A stretch of 64,000 bases of DNA, taken from the NCBI RefSeq assembly GCF_003384725.1, contig NZ_QNVV01000003.1, forward strand, positions 124,001 to 188,000. Direction: 5' to 3'. Source of the DNA: Chryseobacterium pennipullorum. Lineage in GTDB: Bacteria > Bacteroidota > Bacteroidia > Flavobacteriales > Weeksellaceae. The notes beneath the pieces were generated by a model. It worked only from the letters and a program-made list of their open reading frames with translations. It did no database searches and was not told where the DNA came from. A program made the position numbers and the translations under genes. Position 1 is the first letter of the stretch. Each line of letters starts with the position of its first letter. Of this stretch, positions 16,152-25,252 are shown piece after piece.

Positions 16152-16572
16152 CGGGCTTCTTGTCATTGGTGGAATTTGTGGTCTTATCGGTGTACGGGCC
16201 GTTGAGGAAACGATTTTTTATGATCCTTTTCTTACCTATTTCCACGAAGCTAATAAAAATATTGAATTTCCTTCTTTTGAATGGGGAAAGCTTATTGCCG
16301 GTCATCTTTTCAGATTTGTTTTAAATCTGGGATTTTCCTGCATGGTTATTCATGGTCTATTCAAAAACAGACAATGGACTTTGCAGGGTGCTGTGATGAT
16401 CACCATTATATTTGTCATTACGTTTCCCATCTATCTGTACTGTATTTATGATCATTTCAGCATAGGATATCTTTTCTCCTTTTATATGAGACGGTTTGTG
16501 ATTCAACCTTTGATCATTCTGTTGATTGTTCCGCTTTTTTATTACAGGAAGAAGATGATGGGGGAGAAGTGA
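16138..16572 (+). CDS. Exosortase F system-associated membrane protein
   Basis: 144 residues with about four membrane helices. Key features are the N-terminal VRAVEETIFYDPF, the GHLFRFVLNLGFSCMVIHGLF segment and a final basic tail. It overlaps xrtF by 14 bases, which indicates translational coupling. This gene pair is the hallmark of the exosortase F system in flavobacteria. Its role, perhaps substrate recognition or stability of XrtF, is unknown. The gene converges with the cation transporter gene at 16614 with about 40 bases between, and I see no clear terminator there. Confidence 0.9.
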   Translation: MRIVNGLLVIGGICGLIGVRAVEETIFYDPFLTYFHEANKNIEFPSFEWGKLIAGHLFRFVLNLGFSCMVIHGLFKNRQWTLQGAVMITIIFVITFPIYLYCIYDHFSIGYLFSFYMRRFVIQPLIILLIVPLFYYRKKMMGEK

Positions 16573-16613
16573 ATTAGTCGCAAAGCATTGATTCCTTTTT
16601 TGTAAACTTTCAG

Positions 16614-17612
16614 TTAATCTACTGTATGTTTATCCACACTGGTGACATTTTCCGGGGTCCATTTTACCCTTTTCACAAAGTCTTTTTCGCGTACGGGGCA
16701 GTCTTTGATCTGGCATACAGGGCATGAGATCGGCTTGCAGTCATCCATATGAAAATTGAATTCGATGCTGCGATTGATATTTTTAGCCAGAAGGAGAATC
16801 ACTTTTTCCATTTCATTATGGGCATCCCGAAGGCTGTAATACCATGGAAGCGTAATATGAGCGTCAATATGGAGTGAAGATCCGAATTGCTGGATTTTCA
16901 TATTATGTACATCAATCCATTCTGTTCGTCTGTTTTCTTCAAGAATTCTGATAATCTGATTGAGTATTTCCGGATCCTGTTCGTCCATGATACCGCTCAA
17001 TGATTTACGGACGATTTTGTAGCCTATAAATATGATATAACATCCAAATACCAGAGCCACAGCAGAATCCAGCCAATAAATTTTTGTAAAGTATACCACG
17101 ATCAGACTCCCTACCACTCCCAGAGTGGTAATGGTATCGGACTGGAGATGTTTTCCGGATGATATGAGAACCAGCGAATTTTCTTTTTCTCCTTTTTTGA
17201 TCGAAATATATCCCAACAGGTAATTGATGACCGCGGTGGCTGCAATAATCCATATTCCGAGATCGATCTTGCTAAGTGTTTTCCCTACGATAAGACTGTG
17301 AATTCCTTCGTAAATAATCATAATACCCGCAATGGCGATCAGGGCCCCTTCAATCCCTGAAGTTACAAATTCCACTTTCCCATGGCCATAAGGATGGTCG
17401 TCATCTTTGGGTTTGGCAGCAAGGTGGAGGGAGTAAAGTCCCATAAATGCACTGATGACATTCACGATGCTTTCCATAGCGTCGGAAAATACGGCATCAG
17501 AGTTGGTCAGCTTCCATGCGATGATCTTTCCGATGAAAAGGATCACTCCAAAGGCGGCAATAAGCTTTTGGAATCCTATCTTATCTTTATGGGTATTCTT
17601 CTGGCTGTTCAT
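16614..17612 (-). CDS. Cation diffusion facilitator (CDF) family transporter
   Basis: 332 residues, about six membrane helices. Family motifs: SDAMESIVN (transport site, first half), HPYGHGKVEF after helix 2, and GKHLQSDT (transport site His and Asp in helix 5). The cytoplasmic C-terminal domain has the usual HNMKIQQFGSSLHIDAHITL strand. CDF proteins export Zn, Fe, Mn or Co using the proton gradient. The extreme C-terminus adds a cysteine-rich stretch, CKPISCPVCQIKDCP, with four Cys in 14 residues, which may bind metal. Transported metal not determined. Confidence 0.92.
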   Translation of the reverse strand: MNSQKNTHKDKIGFQKLIAAFGVILFIGKIIAWKLTNSDAVFSDAMESIVNVISAFMGLYSLHLAAKPKDDDHPYGHGKVEFVTSGIEGALIAIAGIMIIYEGIHSLIVGKTLSKIDLGIWIIAATAVINYLLGYISIKKGEKENSLVLISSGKHLQSDTITTLGVVGSLIVVYFTKIYWLDSAVALVFGCYIIFIGYKIVRKSLSGIMDEQDPEILNQIIRILEENRRTEWIDVHNMKIQQFGSSLHIDAHITLPWYYSLRDAHNEMEKVILLLAKNINRSIEFNFHMDDCKPISCPVCQIKDCPVREKDFVKRVKWTPENVTSVDKHTVD

Positions 17613-17622
17613 AATGTGTTTG

Positions 17623-17660
17623 ATAAAAAAAAGAATCTCAATTCTGAGACTCTTTTTTAT
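17623..17660 (-). terminator. Terminator of asd
   Basis: Minus-strand stem GAGTCTCA (17652-17645) with TGAGATTC (17640-17633, one G-T pair) around a 4-base loop, followed by eight T. Confidence 0.85.
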
Positions 17661-17668
17661 TTGTTAGT

Positions 17669-18658
17669 TTATACTAAGTTGTTTGCTACAAGGTATTCTG
17701 CAATTTGTACAGCGTTCGTTGCTGCTCCTTTCCGCAGATTATCTGCTACGATCCAGAGGTTGAGCGTCTTGGGCTGTGAAAGGTCTCTTCTTATCCTTCC
17801 TACGAAAACTTCATCTTTTCCTTCCGAGTATAGCGGCATCGGGTAATGGTTATTTTTCACATCATCCATAACCACGACTCCGGGAGTTTCAGATAAGATT
17901 TTTCTTACTTCATCCAGTTCAAATTCATTTTCAAATTCGATGTTCACACTTTCCGAGTGACCACCCTGAACAGGAACTCTCACCGCAGTGGCAGTCAGAT
18001 TGAATGTGTCGTCCCCTAAAATCTTTTTAGGTTCTTTCATCAATTTGATTTCTTCTTTCGTATAATCATCATCCGCAAATACATCACAATGAGGTAATGC
18101 ATTTTTGAAAATCTGATACGGATATACTTTTGCAGCATCATTTCCGCTAATTTCCCCATTCAACTGGTCTACGGCAGCTTTACCGGTCCCTGTTACGGAT
18201 TGGTACGTGGAAACGATGACTCTTTTTAAATCATATTTTTTGTTCAATGGTCCTAAAACCATTACCAACTGAATGGTAGAACAATTCGGATTTGCAATGA
18301 TCTTGTCTTCATTGGTTAAAACATCAGCATTGATCTCAGGAACAATTAATTTCTTGTCGGGATCCATTCTCCATGCAGAAGAATTGTCGATCACCGTGGT
18401 TCCCACCTCTGCAAATAAAGGAGCGAATTCAAGAGAAGTAGATCCTCCGGCAGAGAAGATCGCAATATCCGGTTTGGCAGCTATAGCGTCCTTCATGCTC
18501 ACAATCGTAAATTCCTTCTGTTTATACTTCACCTTCTTGCCTACAGATTTTTCGGATGCTACCGGAATTAACTCTGTTACAGGGAAGTTTCTCTCCTCCA
18601 AAACTTTAAGCATAACTTGTCCAACCATTCCTGTTGAACCTACTACAGCTACTTTCAT
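17669..18658 (-). CDS. asd: Aspartate-semialdehyde dehydrogenase
   Basis: 329 residues, cytoplasmic. It reduces aspartyl phosphate to aspartate semialdehyde, the branch point to lysine/diaminopimelate, threonine and methionine. NADP loop GSTGMVGQVM at the N-terminus; catalytic C126 in NPNCSTIQL and the acid/base H234 in VQGGHSESV; substrate-binding Arg in the AVRVPV region. Length and motifs are typical. The gene has its own terminator. The region upstream of the ATG shows no clean TAnnTTTG box. Confidence 0.97.
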   Translation of the reverse strand: MKVAVVGSTGMVGQVMLKVLEERNFPVTELIPVASEKSVGKKVKYKQKEFTIVSMKDAIAAKPDIAIFSAGGSTSLEFAPLFAEVGTTVIDNSSAWRMDPDKKLIVPEINADVLTNEDKIIANPNCSTIQLVMVLGPLNKKYDLKRVIVSTYQSVTGTGKAAVDQLNGEISGNDAAKVYPYQIFKNALPHCDVFADDDYTKEEIKLMKEPKKILGDDTFNLTATAVRVPVQGGHSESVNIEFENEFELDEVRKILSETPGVVVMDDVKNNHYPMPLYSEGKDEVFVGRIRRDLSQPKTLNLWIVADNLRKGAATNAVQIAEYLVANNLV

Positions 18659-18731
18659 TGATTTAATTAAAAATTTAAGATTAAACTATTTATAAATTAT
18701 AACGCATAATGTATAATTTCTTTATCTGTTT

Positions 18732-19166
18732 TTAAGCTCCCGCAAATACTTTTGCCCATGGGAACGCAAATGCAAATAAACCTACTGCAATTAGTCCCAT
18801 AATGACCACCGCAAGAGAAATGGTATCATTGGATTTTACTTTTTTGTTGACAATCGTCATTAGTACCGCTGCAATAAGCATAGAAAATGGATGTTCAACA
18901 TATTGGAATCTCAAATCTGCATTTTTCATTACTGAACCCATATCCATTCCTTTTGTGAAATTGATAACCAACATAATGATTCCCAATAAGAACTGAACGT
19001 GGAAGAAGATCATGGTGAACAGGGTAGTTTTCTTTAAAAACTTGTTCACTTTCCCGCTGAAACCGAACATGGTAGTCAAAAGGGCAATGATAAATAATGC
19101 TACCAAAAGAAGCTCAAGATACCCGAATCCTTTGTGGGCACTTTTCAAAATTCCGTAAAAATCCAT
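18732..19166 (-). CDS. Four-helix membrane protein, conserved in flavobacteria, function unknown
   Basis: 144 residues from the ATG giving MDFYGILKSAHKGFGYLELL; a GTG start seven codons upstream is possible. Four hydrophobic helices are visible, with a small conserved HKGFGYLE N-terminus and FFHVQFLLGI and VEHPFSMLIAA histidines in helices 2 and 3. These His positions suggest a cytochrome b-like or haem-binding bundle, but I cannot show that. I recall relatives annotated as cytochrome B or, wrongly, as ribosomal protein L27. No operon partner is evident. Confidence 0.75.
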   Translation of the reverse strand: MDFYGILKSAHKGFGYLELLLVALFIIALLTTMFGFSGKVNKFLKKTTLFTMIFFHVQFLLGIIMLVINFTKGMDMGSVMKNADLRFQYVEHPFSMLIAAVLMTIVNKKVKSNDTISLAVVIMGLIAVGLFAFAFPWAKVFAGA

Positions 19167-19194
19167 ACTTTCTATTTTTTTGTACACAAAGATA

Positions 19195-19223
19195 ACAAAA
19201 ATCCCGGCTCAAAGCCGGGATTC
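19195..19223 (-). terminator. Terminator of the TonB receptor gene at 19254
   Basis: ATCCCGGCT (19201-19209) and AGCCGGGAT (19213-19221) form a perfect stem. On the minus strand it is followed by TTTTG. Confidence 0.9.
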
Positions 19224-19253
19224 ATATTTATAAAATCTAATATTATGATCGTA

Positions 19254-21821
19254 TTAGAAGTTGAATGATAATGTTGTTGACCAAGTTCTTCCGAATCCGA
19301 AGAATACTCTGTTTCCGTCAGCAATACCATTGTAGACTCTTCCAGCTTCTTCATAAGTTTTACCGTTATCAGGGTCTTTTGAATTGTTGATCTTATCAGT
19401 CGTTTTGATGTTGGTTACTCCATCCTGAATGTACGATGTGTCAAACAGGTTATAAACATTTACACCAATTGTGAAATATTGACTTTCGTTTCTCAGCTTA
19501 ATCTTGTAAGAGGCTCCTACGTTAACTAAGTTGAAGTCAGGTAATTTTAAAGCTTCATTTCCTGGCTTTAAAAAGTCATTAACATTCATTGCTGAATATA
19601 CTTTTCCAACATACTGCCAGTTACCGTAGATTCTAAGATCTGTTACCGGAGTGATGGTTGCTCCCAATGAAGCGGTAGTTTGCGGAACACTGTTGTTGGT
19701 ACCTCCTACATTTACCTTATCCAGGTAAAGTGTTGACGTATTGGATCCATTAGTTTCAATTGGAGTATTGTCATCCTGGAAATTGGCTCCGGAAGCATTT
19801 CCTTTATATTTGTAATCTCCCCAAGAGTACATCCCTTGTAATTCTACAAATCTGTTGATTTTGTACACCGCTTCCGCTTCAATACCCTGGTGAAGTTGGG
19901 TAATTCCACTGATTTCAGAATATCCTCTGATTCCGTCCCCGAAATCTACTCCTCCTCTTCTGAACCATCTGTCTTTCCACTCCGTTCTGTATACGTTAAC
20001 TTTTGCATTGAAATTTGCTGTTTTGAATCCATAACCTAATTCAACAGAGAAGATTTTTTCATTGGTCAAGTTAGGGTTAACTACCTGCTGGTTACTTGGA
20101 TAAACAGCACTCATTAAAGGTTGCTTGCTGTAATAGCCGATGTTGGCGAATACGTTATTGCTAGCATCGAAATTATAGTTGGCTCCCCCTTTAATGTTAT
20201 AACCAAATAGGTTTTTAAATCCAGTTTTTCTGTCTACCGTTTGTCCCTGTTGAGTGGATCCTGGCTTTATAAAGTCATCAATTCTTTGGTATCCCTGGTT
20301 AGACACGGATCCCTGAACATAAGCAGTCAATTTTTCAGTAGAATATTCTACCTGTCCAAAACCACTATACCATAAAACCTCACCGTCATTACTGAATGCA
20401 ATTCTATCCTCCATTGGAGCATTGGCACCTCCGAAAGGATTCCAGTTTAACTTCTGGTAGTCGTAGGTGTTACGAACAATATTATTTGTAGGTAGGTTTT
20501 TGTTGAAGCTGTCGGTGTATCCTGAAGCTCCATACAGATCAGAAACTACCTGATAGTGGTATCCGTAGTAATATCTGTCATCAGTACCTACGGAGAAGTT
20601 CCAGTTATCATTGATCTTGTGCTGGAAGTTCATTAAGATCCCGTACCAGTTGTGAGAGTTTACACTTGAGCTACGAACCAAAGTATTTCCTGCTACACCA
20701 ACAGTTGGTGTTACTGCTGCATTGGCTGCGAAAATGGAGTTATAGTTATAGTGTCCTTCTGCGTCGATGAAGCTTGGATCTGTAATAGATTTACCACCCA
20801 CTCTACCTTGGTTTCTGGCGCCACCACCACGTCCATTAGACATGTAGGCAACAGTACTCAAAGTAGATTTATCGTTAATTGTCCAGTCCCAGTTCAACAT
20901 CATCACAGGCTTTGAATAGTAGTTCATTGCATTGGCAATGTTCGTTCTTCTTCCGTCTGCTGAAGTATAGTATCCATAGTCAGAGTTATAAGGTCTGTAA
21001 GGAGTACCGTCTTTATCAGGATTGTAATAGATATAGTTACCTAAAGTCGGAGCATATGATCTCTGGTCATGCCATTGTGGAGAAGACGTCATCATAAACT
21101 GTAGATTATGCTTGGCACTTGGCTGATACCCTAATGCAAAGAAATAAGTATATGATTCATAGTCTGTATTTTGTACATAAGTAGCTCCTGCCTGTCTTGC
21201 CATTAAGAATGAAGCAGCCCATCCGTTTTCAGACTTACCGGTGTTGTAAGCGAATGAAGTTTTTAAGAAATCGTTATTACCGATACCTAATCTCACGGCT
21301 CCCCCTTGCTTCATGTCTGCTGAACGGGTAAGGAAGTTCATAGTACCTCCTACCGAAGCAATGGCTAATTTGGAAGAACCAAGTCCTCTCTGTACCTGCA
21401 TTGTACTGGTTACATCTGATAATCCAGTCCAGTTTGACATGTATACAGTACCCCCTTCCATGTCATTTACAGGCATACCGTTTACCATTACAGCGATGTT
21501 TCTTGATTCAAAACCACGCATAGTAAGCTGAGAATCTCCGAAACCACCACCACCTTTCGTAGCGTATACGGATGGTGTTGTGTTTAGCATTTCTACAAGC
21601 TCCTGGTTTCCTTGTCTTTCAAGAATCTGTGCTGCTTTGATCGTAGAAACTGCTACTGGTGTCTTTCTATCTTTAGCGATATCTGTTACACCTTTTAGGA
21701 TTACCTCTTCAATGTCTTTGGATTGAGCTTTCGCTGTATCCTGAACTTGCTGAGCATAATAAACACTAGCTGTAGATAAAGTAATAACCGCAGTTAGTAT
21801 CGATTTGTTGATTAATTTCAT
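19254..21821 (-). CDS. TonB-dependent receptor
   Basis: 855 residues. A signal peptide ends at YYAQ (about residue 24). A likely TonB box follows (DIEEVILKGV, about 36-45), then the plug domain (about 55-170: ILERQGNQELVEMLNTTPSVYATKGGGGFGDSQLTMRGF, shown here as separate motifs ILERQGNQEL and GDSQLTMRGF, and VMVNGMPVND). A 22-strand-type barrel ends with RTWSTTLSFNF. Unlike the 5556 receptor it has no carboxypeptidase-like N-domain and no lipoprotein partner, so it is closer to siderophore or metal receptors. The ligand is unknown. Gly-rich and Tyr/Asn-rich loops are typical of the family. Confidence 0.92.
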   Translation of the reverse strand: MKLINKSILTAVITLSTASVYYAQQVQDTAKAQSKDIEEVILKGVTDIAKDRKTPVAVSTIKAAQILERQGNQELVEMLNTTPSVYATKGGGGFGDSQLTMRGFESRNIAVMVNGMPVNDMEGGTVYMSNWTGLSDVTSTMQVQRGLGSSKLAIASVGGTMNFLTRSADMKQGGAVRLGIGNNDFLKTSFAYNTGKSENGWAASFLMARQAGATYVQNTDYESYTYFFALGYQPSAKHNLQFMMTSSPQWHDQRSYAPTLGNYIYYNPDKDGTPYRPYNSDYGYYTSADGRRTNIANAMNYYSKPVMMLNWDWTINDKSTLSTVAYMSNGRGGGARNQGRVGGKSITDPSFIDAEGHYNYNSIFAANAAVTPTVGVAGNTLVRSSSVNSHNWYGILMNFQHKINDNWNFSVGTDDRYYYGYHYQVVSDLYGASGYTDSFNKNLPTNNIVRNTYDYQKLNWNPFGGANAPMEDRIAFSNDGEVLWYSGFGQVEYSTEKLTAYVQGSVSNQGYQRIDDFIKPGSTQQGQTVDRKTGFKNLFGYNIKGGANYNFDASNNVFANIGYYSKQPLMSAVYPSNQQVVNPNLTNEKIFSVELGYGFKTANFNAKVNVYRTEWKDRWFRRGGVDFGDGIRGYSEISGITQLHQGIEAEAVYKINRFVELQGMYSWGDYKYKGNASGANFQDDNTPIETNGSNTSTLYLDKVNVGGTNNSVPQTTASLGATITPVTDLRIYGNWQYVGKVYSAMNVNDFLKPGNEALKLPDFNLVNVGASYKIKLRNESQYFTIGVNVYNLFDTSYIQDGVTNIKTTDKINNSKDPDNGKTYEEAGRVYNGIADGNRVFFGFGRTWSTTLSFNF

Positions 21822-21862
21822 AATCGTTAGTAATAGTTAGATTTAATTTTCTGCAAAATTCG

Positions 21863-21870
21863 CAAAATTA
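21863..21870 (-). promoter_or_regulatory. -7 box (TAATTTTG) of the TonB receptor gene
   Basis: Matches TAnnTTTG on the minus strand, 41 bases before the ATG. The flanking region is very AT-rich. Confidence 0.4.
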
Positions 21871-22029
21871 AATTTAACTATTATTAACTGAATGTTAATT
21901 TTTAATCAGTCTTAATAATATCAAGTATTTGATTTTCAATAATCTAAATAAAAATTGAATTTTTGTATGAAAAAAGTCATGTTATTGAATTTTTAACAAA
22001 GTAGGGGTCTTATTATTAAATATACAACG

Positions 22030-22890
22030 CTATTTCACCGCTTTGAGACTCAAATCGATATTCTCAGCCGAATGGGTAAGGGCCCCCGCAGAGATGAAAG
22101 TAACCCCTGTAGTAGCAATTTCTTTCAACATATCCCGGGTAATTCCTCCGGATGCTTCCGACTCACAGGTGCCGTTAATCATCTGTACGGCCTGTTTCAT
22201 CATTTTGACATTCATATTATCAAGCATGATCCTGTCAACTTTTGCATTGATGGCTTCCTGAACTTCTTCCAGGTTTCTCGTTTCAACCTCTATTTTTAAC
22301 TTTTTTTTGTTCTTTTTAACATAGTCTTTCGCCATTTTTACTGCATTTGTAATGCTTCCATTGTAATCAATATGATTGTCTTTAAGCATGATCATATCAT
22401 AAAGACCATATCTGTGGTTGGTTCCACCGCCAATAGCGACTGCCCATTTTTCACATACCCTGAAATTAGGGGTTGTTTTTCTGGTATCCAAAAGCTTTGT
22501 TTTTGTTCCTACCAGCCTGGAGTCCCATTCGTGGGTAAGAGTGGCAATACCGCTCATTCGCTGCATGCAGTTAAGGATCAGTCTTTCCGTAGAGAGAATT
22601 GATCTTGCACTACCGGTTACAATAAATGCAATATCTCCTACCTTCGCCATATTTCCATCCTTGAGAAAAGTCTCCACTTTTAAGTTTTTATCAAAAGTTT
22701 TAAAGATAATTTCTGCCAATTCAACGCCGGCCAGAATGCAATCCTGTTTTACCAGCAGTTTGGCGCTTTGTTCCAGATCTTTGGGAATTGTAGACAGGGT
22801 AGAGTGATCTCCATCTTGGATGTCTTCTTCTAAAGCATTGTTTATAAATATTTTTAATGCTTTGTCTGTGGCGTAGCTTGGTCTTTTCAT
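22030..22890 (-). CDS. nadC: Nicotinate-nucleotide pyrophosphorylase (carboxylating)
   Basis: 286 residues. Converts quinolinate and PRPP to nicotinate mononucleotide in de novo NAD synthesis. Motifs: EDIQDGDHST at the N-terminus, ILNCMQRMSGIATLT, the Arg/Lys-rich LLDTRKTTPNFR, GGGTNHRYGLYDMIMLKDNHI and the C-terminal ASGGITRDML and GVTFISAGALTHS. All substrate-binding basic residues are present. It follows nadB by 9 bases and is surely co-transcribed; nadA is not in the window. Confidence 0.97.
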   Translation of the reverse strand: MKRPSYATDKALKIFINNALEEDIQDGDHSTLSTIPKDLEQSAKLLVKQDCILAGVELAEIIFKTFDKNLKVETFLKDGNMAKVGDIAFIVTGSARSILSTERLILNCMQRMSGIATLTHEWDSRLVGTKTKLLDTRKTTPNFRVCEKWAVAIGGGTNHRYGLYDMIMLKDNHIDYNGSITNAVKMAKDYVKKNKKKLKIEVETRNLEEVQEAINAKVDRIMLDNMNVKMMKQAVQMINGTCESEASGGITRDMLKEIATTGVTFISAGALTHSAENIDLSLKAVK

Positions 22891-22899
22891 TGGGATATT

Positions 22900-24471
22900 T
22901 TAGGCTAGATCTTTATTATAAAATGCACCTCTGTTTTCTTTCATTTCCATAGACTGGGTGATGATAAGGTAAGCAACGGTGGTAAGGTTTCTTAATTCTG
23001 ATAATTGAGGCGAAAGGATAGAGTAGTGGTAAATTTCATCTACCGCCGCAGCAATTTCCTGATGTTTCTGTAGTGCCATGCTCAAGCGTTTGTTGCTTCT
23101 TACAATTCCGACAAGGTCGCTCATCATTTCCTGAAGCTGTTTTCTGAGATAGCTGACAATGACCATCTCATCCATTATTTTCATTCCTTCTTCATTCCAC
23201 TCCGGGACGGCTTTCAGGTCATCAAAGTTGAAGTTGTTCTCATGAAGCAGCTCTACCGTTTTCATGGCAGCATTATGGCCAAAAACAAGTCCTTCAAGAA
23301 GTGAATTTGACGCGAGCCTGTTGGCTCCGTGCAGTCCGGAATTCGTACATTCTCCCACGGCGAAAAGATTTCTGATGGAAGACTGTCCGTCTCTGTCCAC
23401 TTCAATACCACCCATCAGATAGTGGCAGGCAGGAACCACGGGAATCAGCTGGGTAAAGGGATCAATACCTTCATCTTTGCACTTTTTATAAATATTAGGG
23501 AAGTGTTCAAGAAATTTCTCCCGGTTCATCTCGCGGCAGTCTAGGCCGACATATTCATCACCTGAGATTTTCATTTCATTGTCTATTGCCCTGGCTACAA
23601 TATCACGTGAGGCGAGCTCTTCGCGCTCATCATATTTCTGCATGAATTTTTCACCTCTTTTGGTCCTTAATTTGGCACCATCACCGCGTACCGCTTCAGA
23701 AATAAGAAACAGCATCCCATCGATCTTATTATAAAGAGCCGTGGGGTGAAACTGATAATATTGCATATTGGAAACATTTCCCTTAGCGCGGGCTACAAAG
23801 GCTATTCCATCTCCGGTGGCAATGGTAGGGTTAGTTGTGTTTTTGTATACATGACCAGCTCCGCCGGTCGCTACCAGTGTTATTTTAGAGGTGATTTTCT
23901 TGATCATTCTGGAATTTTCATCCAGGATATAGGCTCCGTAGCAGTGAATATCGCCTTCATTGAGTTCTTTACCGGGAACATGATGCTGGGTAATAATATC
24001 AATGACATAATGATGGTCCAGAATTTCTATATTCGGGCTGCTGTTAGCTGTTTCCAGCAAGGCTCTTTCTATCTCAAAACCGGTGATGTCTTTATGATGA
24101 ACGATTCTGTTCTCTGTATGGCCGCCTTCTCTTCCTAAAGCAAATTTGCCGTTTTTCATATCAAACTGGGCCCCCCATTCCACAATTTCTTTGAATCTCG
24201 TCGGGGCTTCCCGTACCACCATTTCCACTACATCGCGTTTGTTTTCTCCGTCTCCGGCACGCATGGTATCTTCAATATGCTTCTCAAAATTATCATTTTG
24301 AAAATCTGTGACTACAGCGAGACCGCCCTGCGCATACTTTGTATTGCTTTCGTCCTCATCAGATTTTGTTACAATAATGATTTTGGCATCAGGGAGCTGT
24401 TCAGAAACTTTAATGGCATAGGAAAGTCCGGAAATACCGGAACCGATTACTAATACATCCGCTTTTATCAT
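22900..24471 (-). CDS. nadB: L-aspartate oxidase
   Basis: 523 residues. FAD enzyme making iminoaspartate for quinolinate synthesis. FAD loop VIGSGISGLSYAIKV at the N-terminus, TKYAQGGLAVV, the substrate segment REGGHTENRIVHHKDITG, the family motif QFHPTAL and the C-terminal GANRLASNSLLEG that holds the catalytic Arg. The C-terminal helical domain (YHYSILSPQLSELRNLTTVAYLI) is complete. Operon: nitroreductase (24503), nadB, nadC. Confidence 0.97.
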   Translation of the reverse strand: MIKADVLVIGSGISGLSYAIKVSEQLPDAKIIIVTKSDEDESNTKYAQGGLAVVTDFQNDNFEKHIEDTMRAGDGENKRDVVEMVVREAPTRFKEIVEWGAQFDMKNGKFALGREGGHTENRIVHHKDITGFEIERALLETANSSPNIEILDHHYVIDIITQHHVPGKELNEGDIHCYGAYILDENSRMIKKITSKITLVATGGAGHVYKNTTNPTIATGDGIAFVARAKGNVSNMQYYQFHPTALYNKIDGMLFLISEAVRGDGAKLRTKRGEKFMQKYDEREELASRDIVARAIDNEMKISGDEYVGLDCREMNREKFLEHFPNIYKKCKDEGIDPFTQLIPVVPACHYLMGGIEVDRDGQSSIRNLFAVGECTNSGLHGANRLASNSLLEGLVFGHNAAMKTVELLHENNFNFDDLKAVPEWNEEGMKIMDEMVIVSYLRKQLQEMMSDLVGIVRSNKRLSMALQKHQEIAAAVDEIYHYSILSPQLSELRNLTTVAYLIITQSMEMKENRGAFYNKDLA

Positions 24472-24502
24472 AGGCTTGCTTTAGGTACAATCGTTTAAAA
24501 GA

Positions 24503-25129
24503 TTAAATAAATTTAAACAATTTTTCGTTTGGTTTTCTTACTTTTTTCATGTGCTGGAAGTAATCTTCTTCAGAGCGGTAGCCTAAAGCGAGGGTGACGG
24601 TTACTTTTTCTGTTTCGGGGTTGATGTCCAGAATCTCTTCTATAAGTTCCTGGCGGAAGCCTTCCATAGGACACGAATCTATATTTTCAATGGCTGCGGC
24701 ATACATCAGATTGGCCAGTACGATATAAGACTGCTTTTCTGCCCAGTTGAAAATCTCATCCTGTGTTTTTTGATTGATGTGCTGATTGATACTGTTTCTG
24801 AACGGATCCAGATTCTCCATGGGAGTTTCCCGTACCTCAGAAATATGAGTAAAATAGCCCCTGATGTAATTCTCCTCAATTGTTTTTTTCGAAATGATCA
24901 CAATGAGATGAGAGCAGGTAGATATCTGTGATGGATTATAAAAAGCCGGAATCAGTTTCTGCTTCATTTCTTCACTTTCAACAATGATGATCTTATACGG
25001 CTGAAGTCCCAGAGAACTGGCAGACAGCTTACCTGACTCAAGAATGTTGTGAAGGATTTCCTGAGGAATGATTTGATTATTAAATTTCTTTACAGAATAT
25101 CTTCTGCTTAAGGCTTCCAAATAATTCAT
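24503..25129 (-). CDS. Nitroreductase-family NAD(P)H-dependent oxidoreductase
   Basis: 208 residues. FMN-binding nitroreductase fold: SRRYSVKKFN near the N-terminus (phosphate-binding Arg residues), SASSLGLQPYKIIIV, a central AEKQSYIVLANLMYAAAIENIDSCPMEGF-type helix and loop, and the C-terminal TLALGYRSEEDYF. Closest in style to NfsB and similar quinone/nitro reductases. It precedes nadB by 31 bases on the same strand, so it may share a transcript with NAD synthesis. Substrate unknown. A -7 box lies 4 bases from the ATG. Confidence 0.92.
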   Translation of the reverse strand: MNYLEALSRRYSVKKFNNQIIPQEILHNILESGKLSASSLGLQPYKIIIVESEEMKQKLIPAFYNPSQISTCSHLIVIISKKTIEENYIRGYFTHISEVRETPMENLDPFRNSINQHINQKTQDEIFNWAEKQSYIVLANLMYAAAIENIDSCPMEGFRQELIEEILDINPETEKVTVTLALGYRSEEDYFQHMKKVRKPNEKLFKFI

Positions 25130-25133
25130 AGCA

Positions 25134-25141
25134 CAAATTTA
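25134..25141 (-). promoter_or_regulatory. -7 box (TAAATTTG) 4 bases from the nitroreductase start
   Basis: Minus-strand TAAATTTG with N4 before the ATG, the same spacing as at dnaB and at the GH3-family gene. This predicts transcription starting at or next to the start codon. Confidence 0.5.
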
Positions 25142-25195
25142 AGGATTGAATATGAATAAAGGGCCCTTTGCTATGAAATATATCCTTGTTAATCA

Positions 25196-25232
25196 TGCAA
25201 AAAAATCACCCCGTCAAACGAAGTGATTTTGA
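25196..25232 (-). terminator. Terminator of the 25253-27508 gene
   Basis: AAAATCAC (25202-25209) pairs with GTGATTTT (25223-25230), with an inner CG-rich part. On the minus strand a T-run follows. Confidence 0.8.
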
Positions 25233-25252
25233 AAATATAAATGTTGAAGTGA

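Noticed and set aside
19195..19223. tRNA-like or structured RNA at a GC-rich hairpin
   Set aside because: It is a simple 9-bp stem with 3-base loop and T-run, a terminator.
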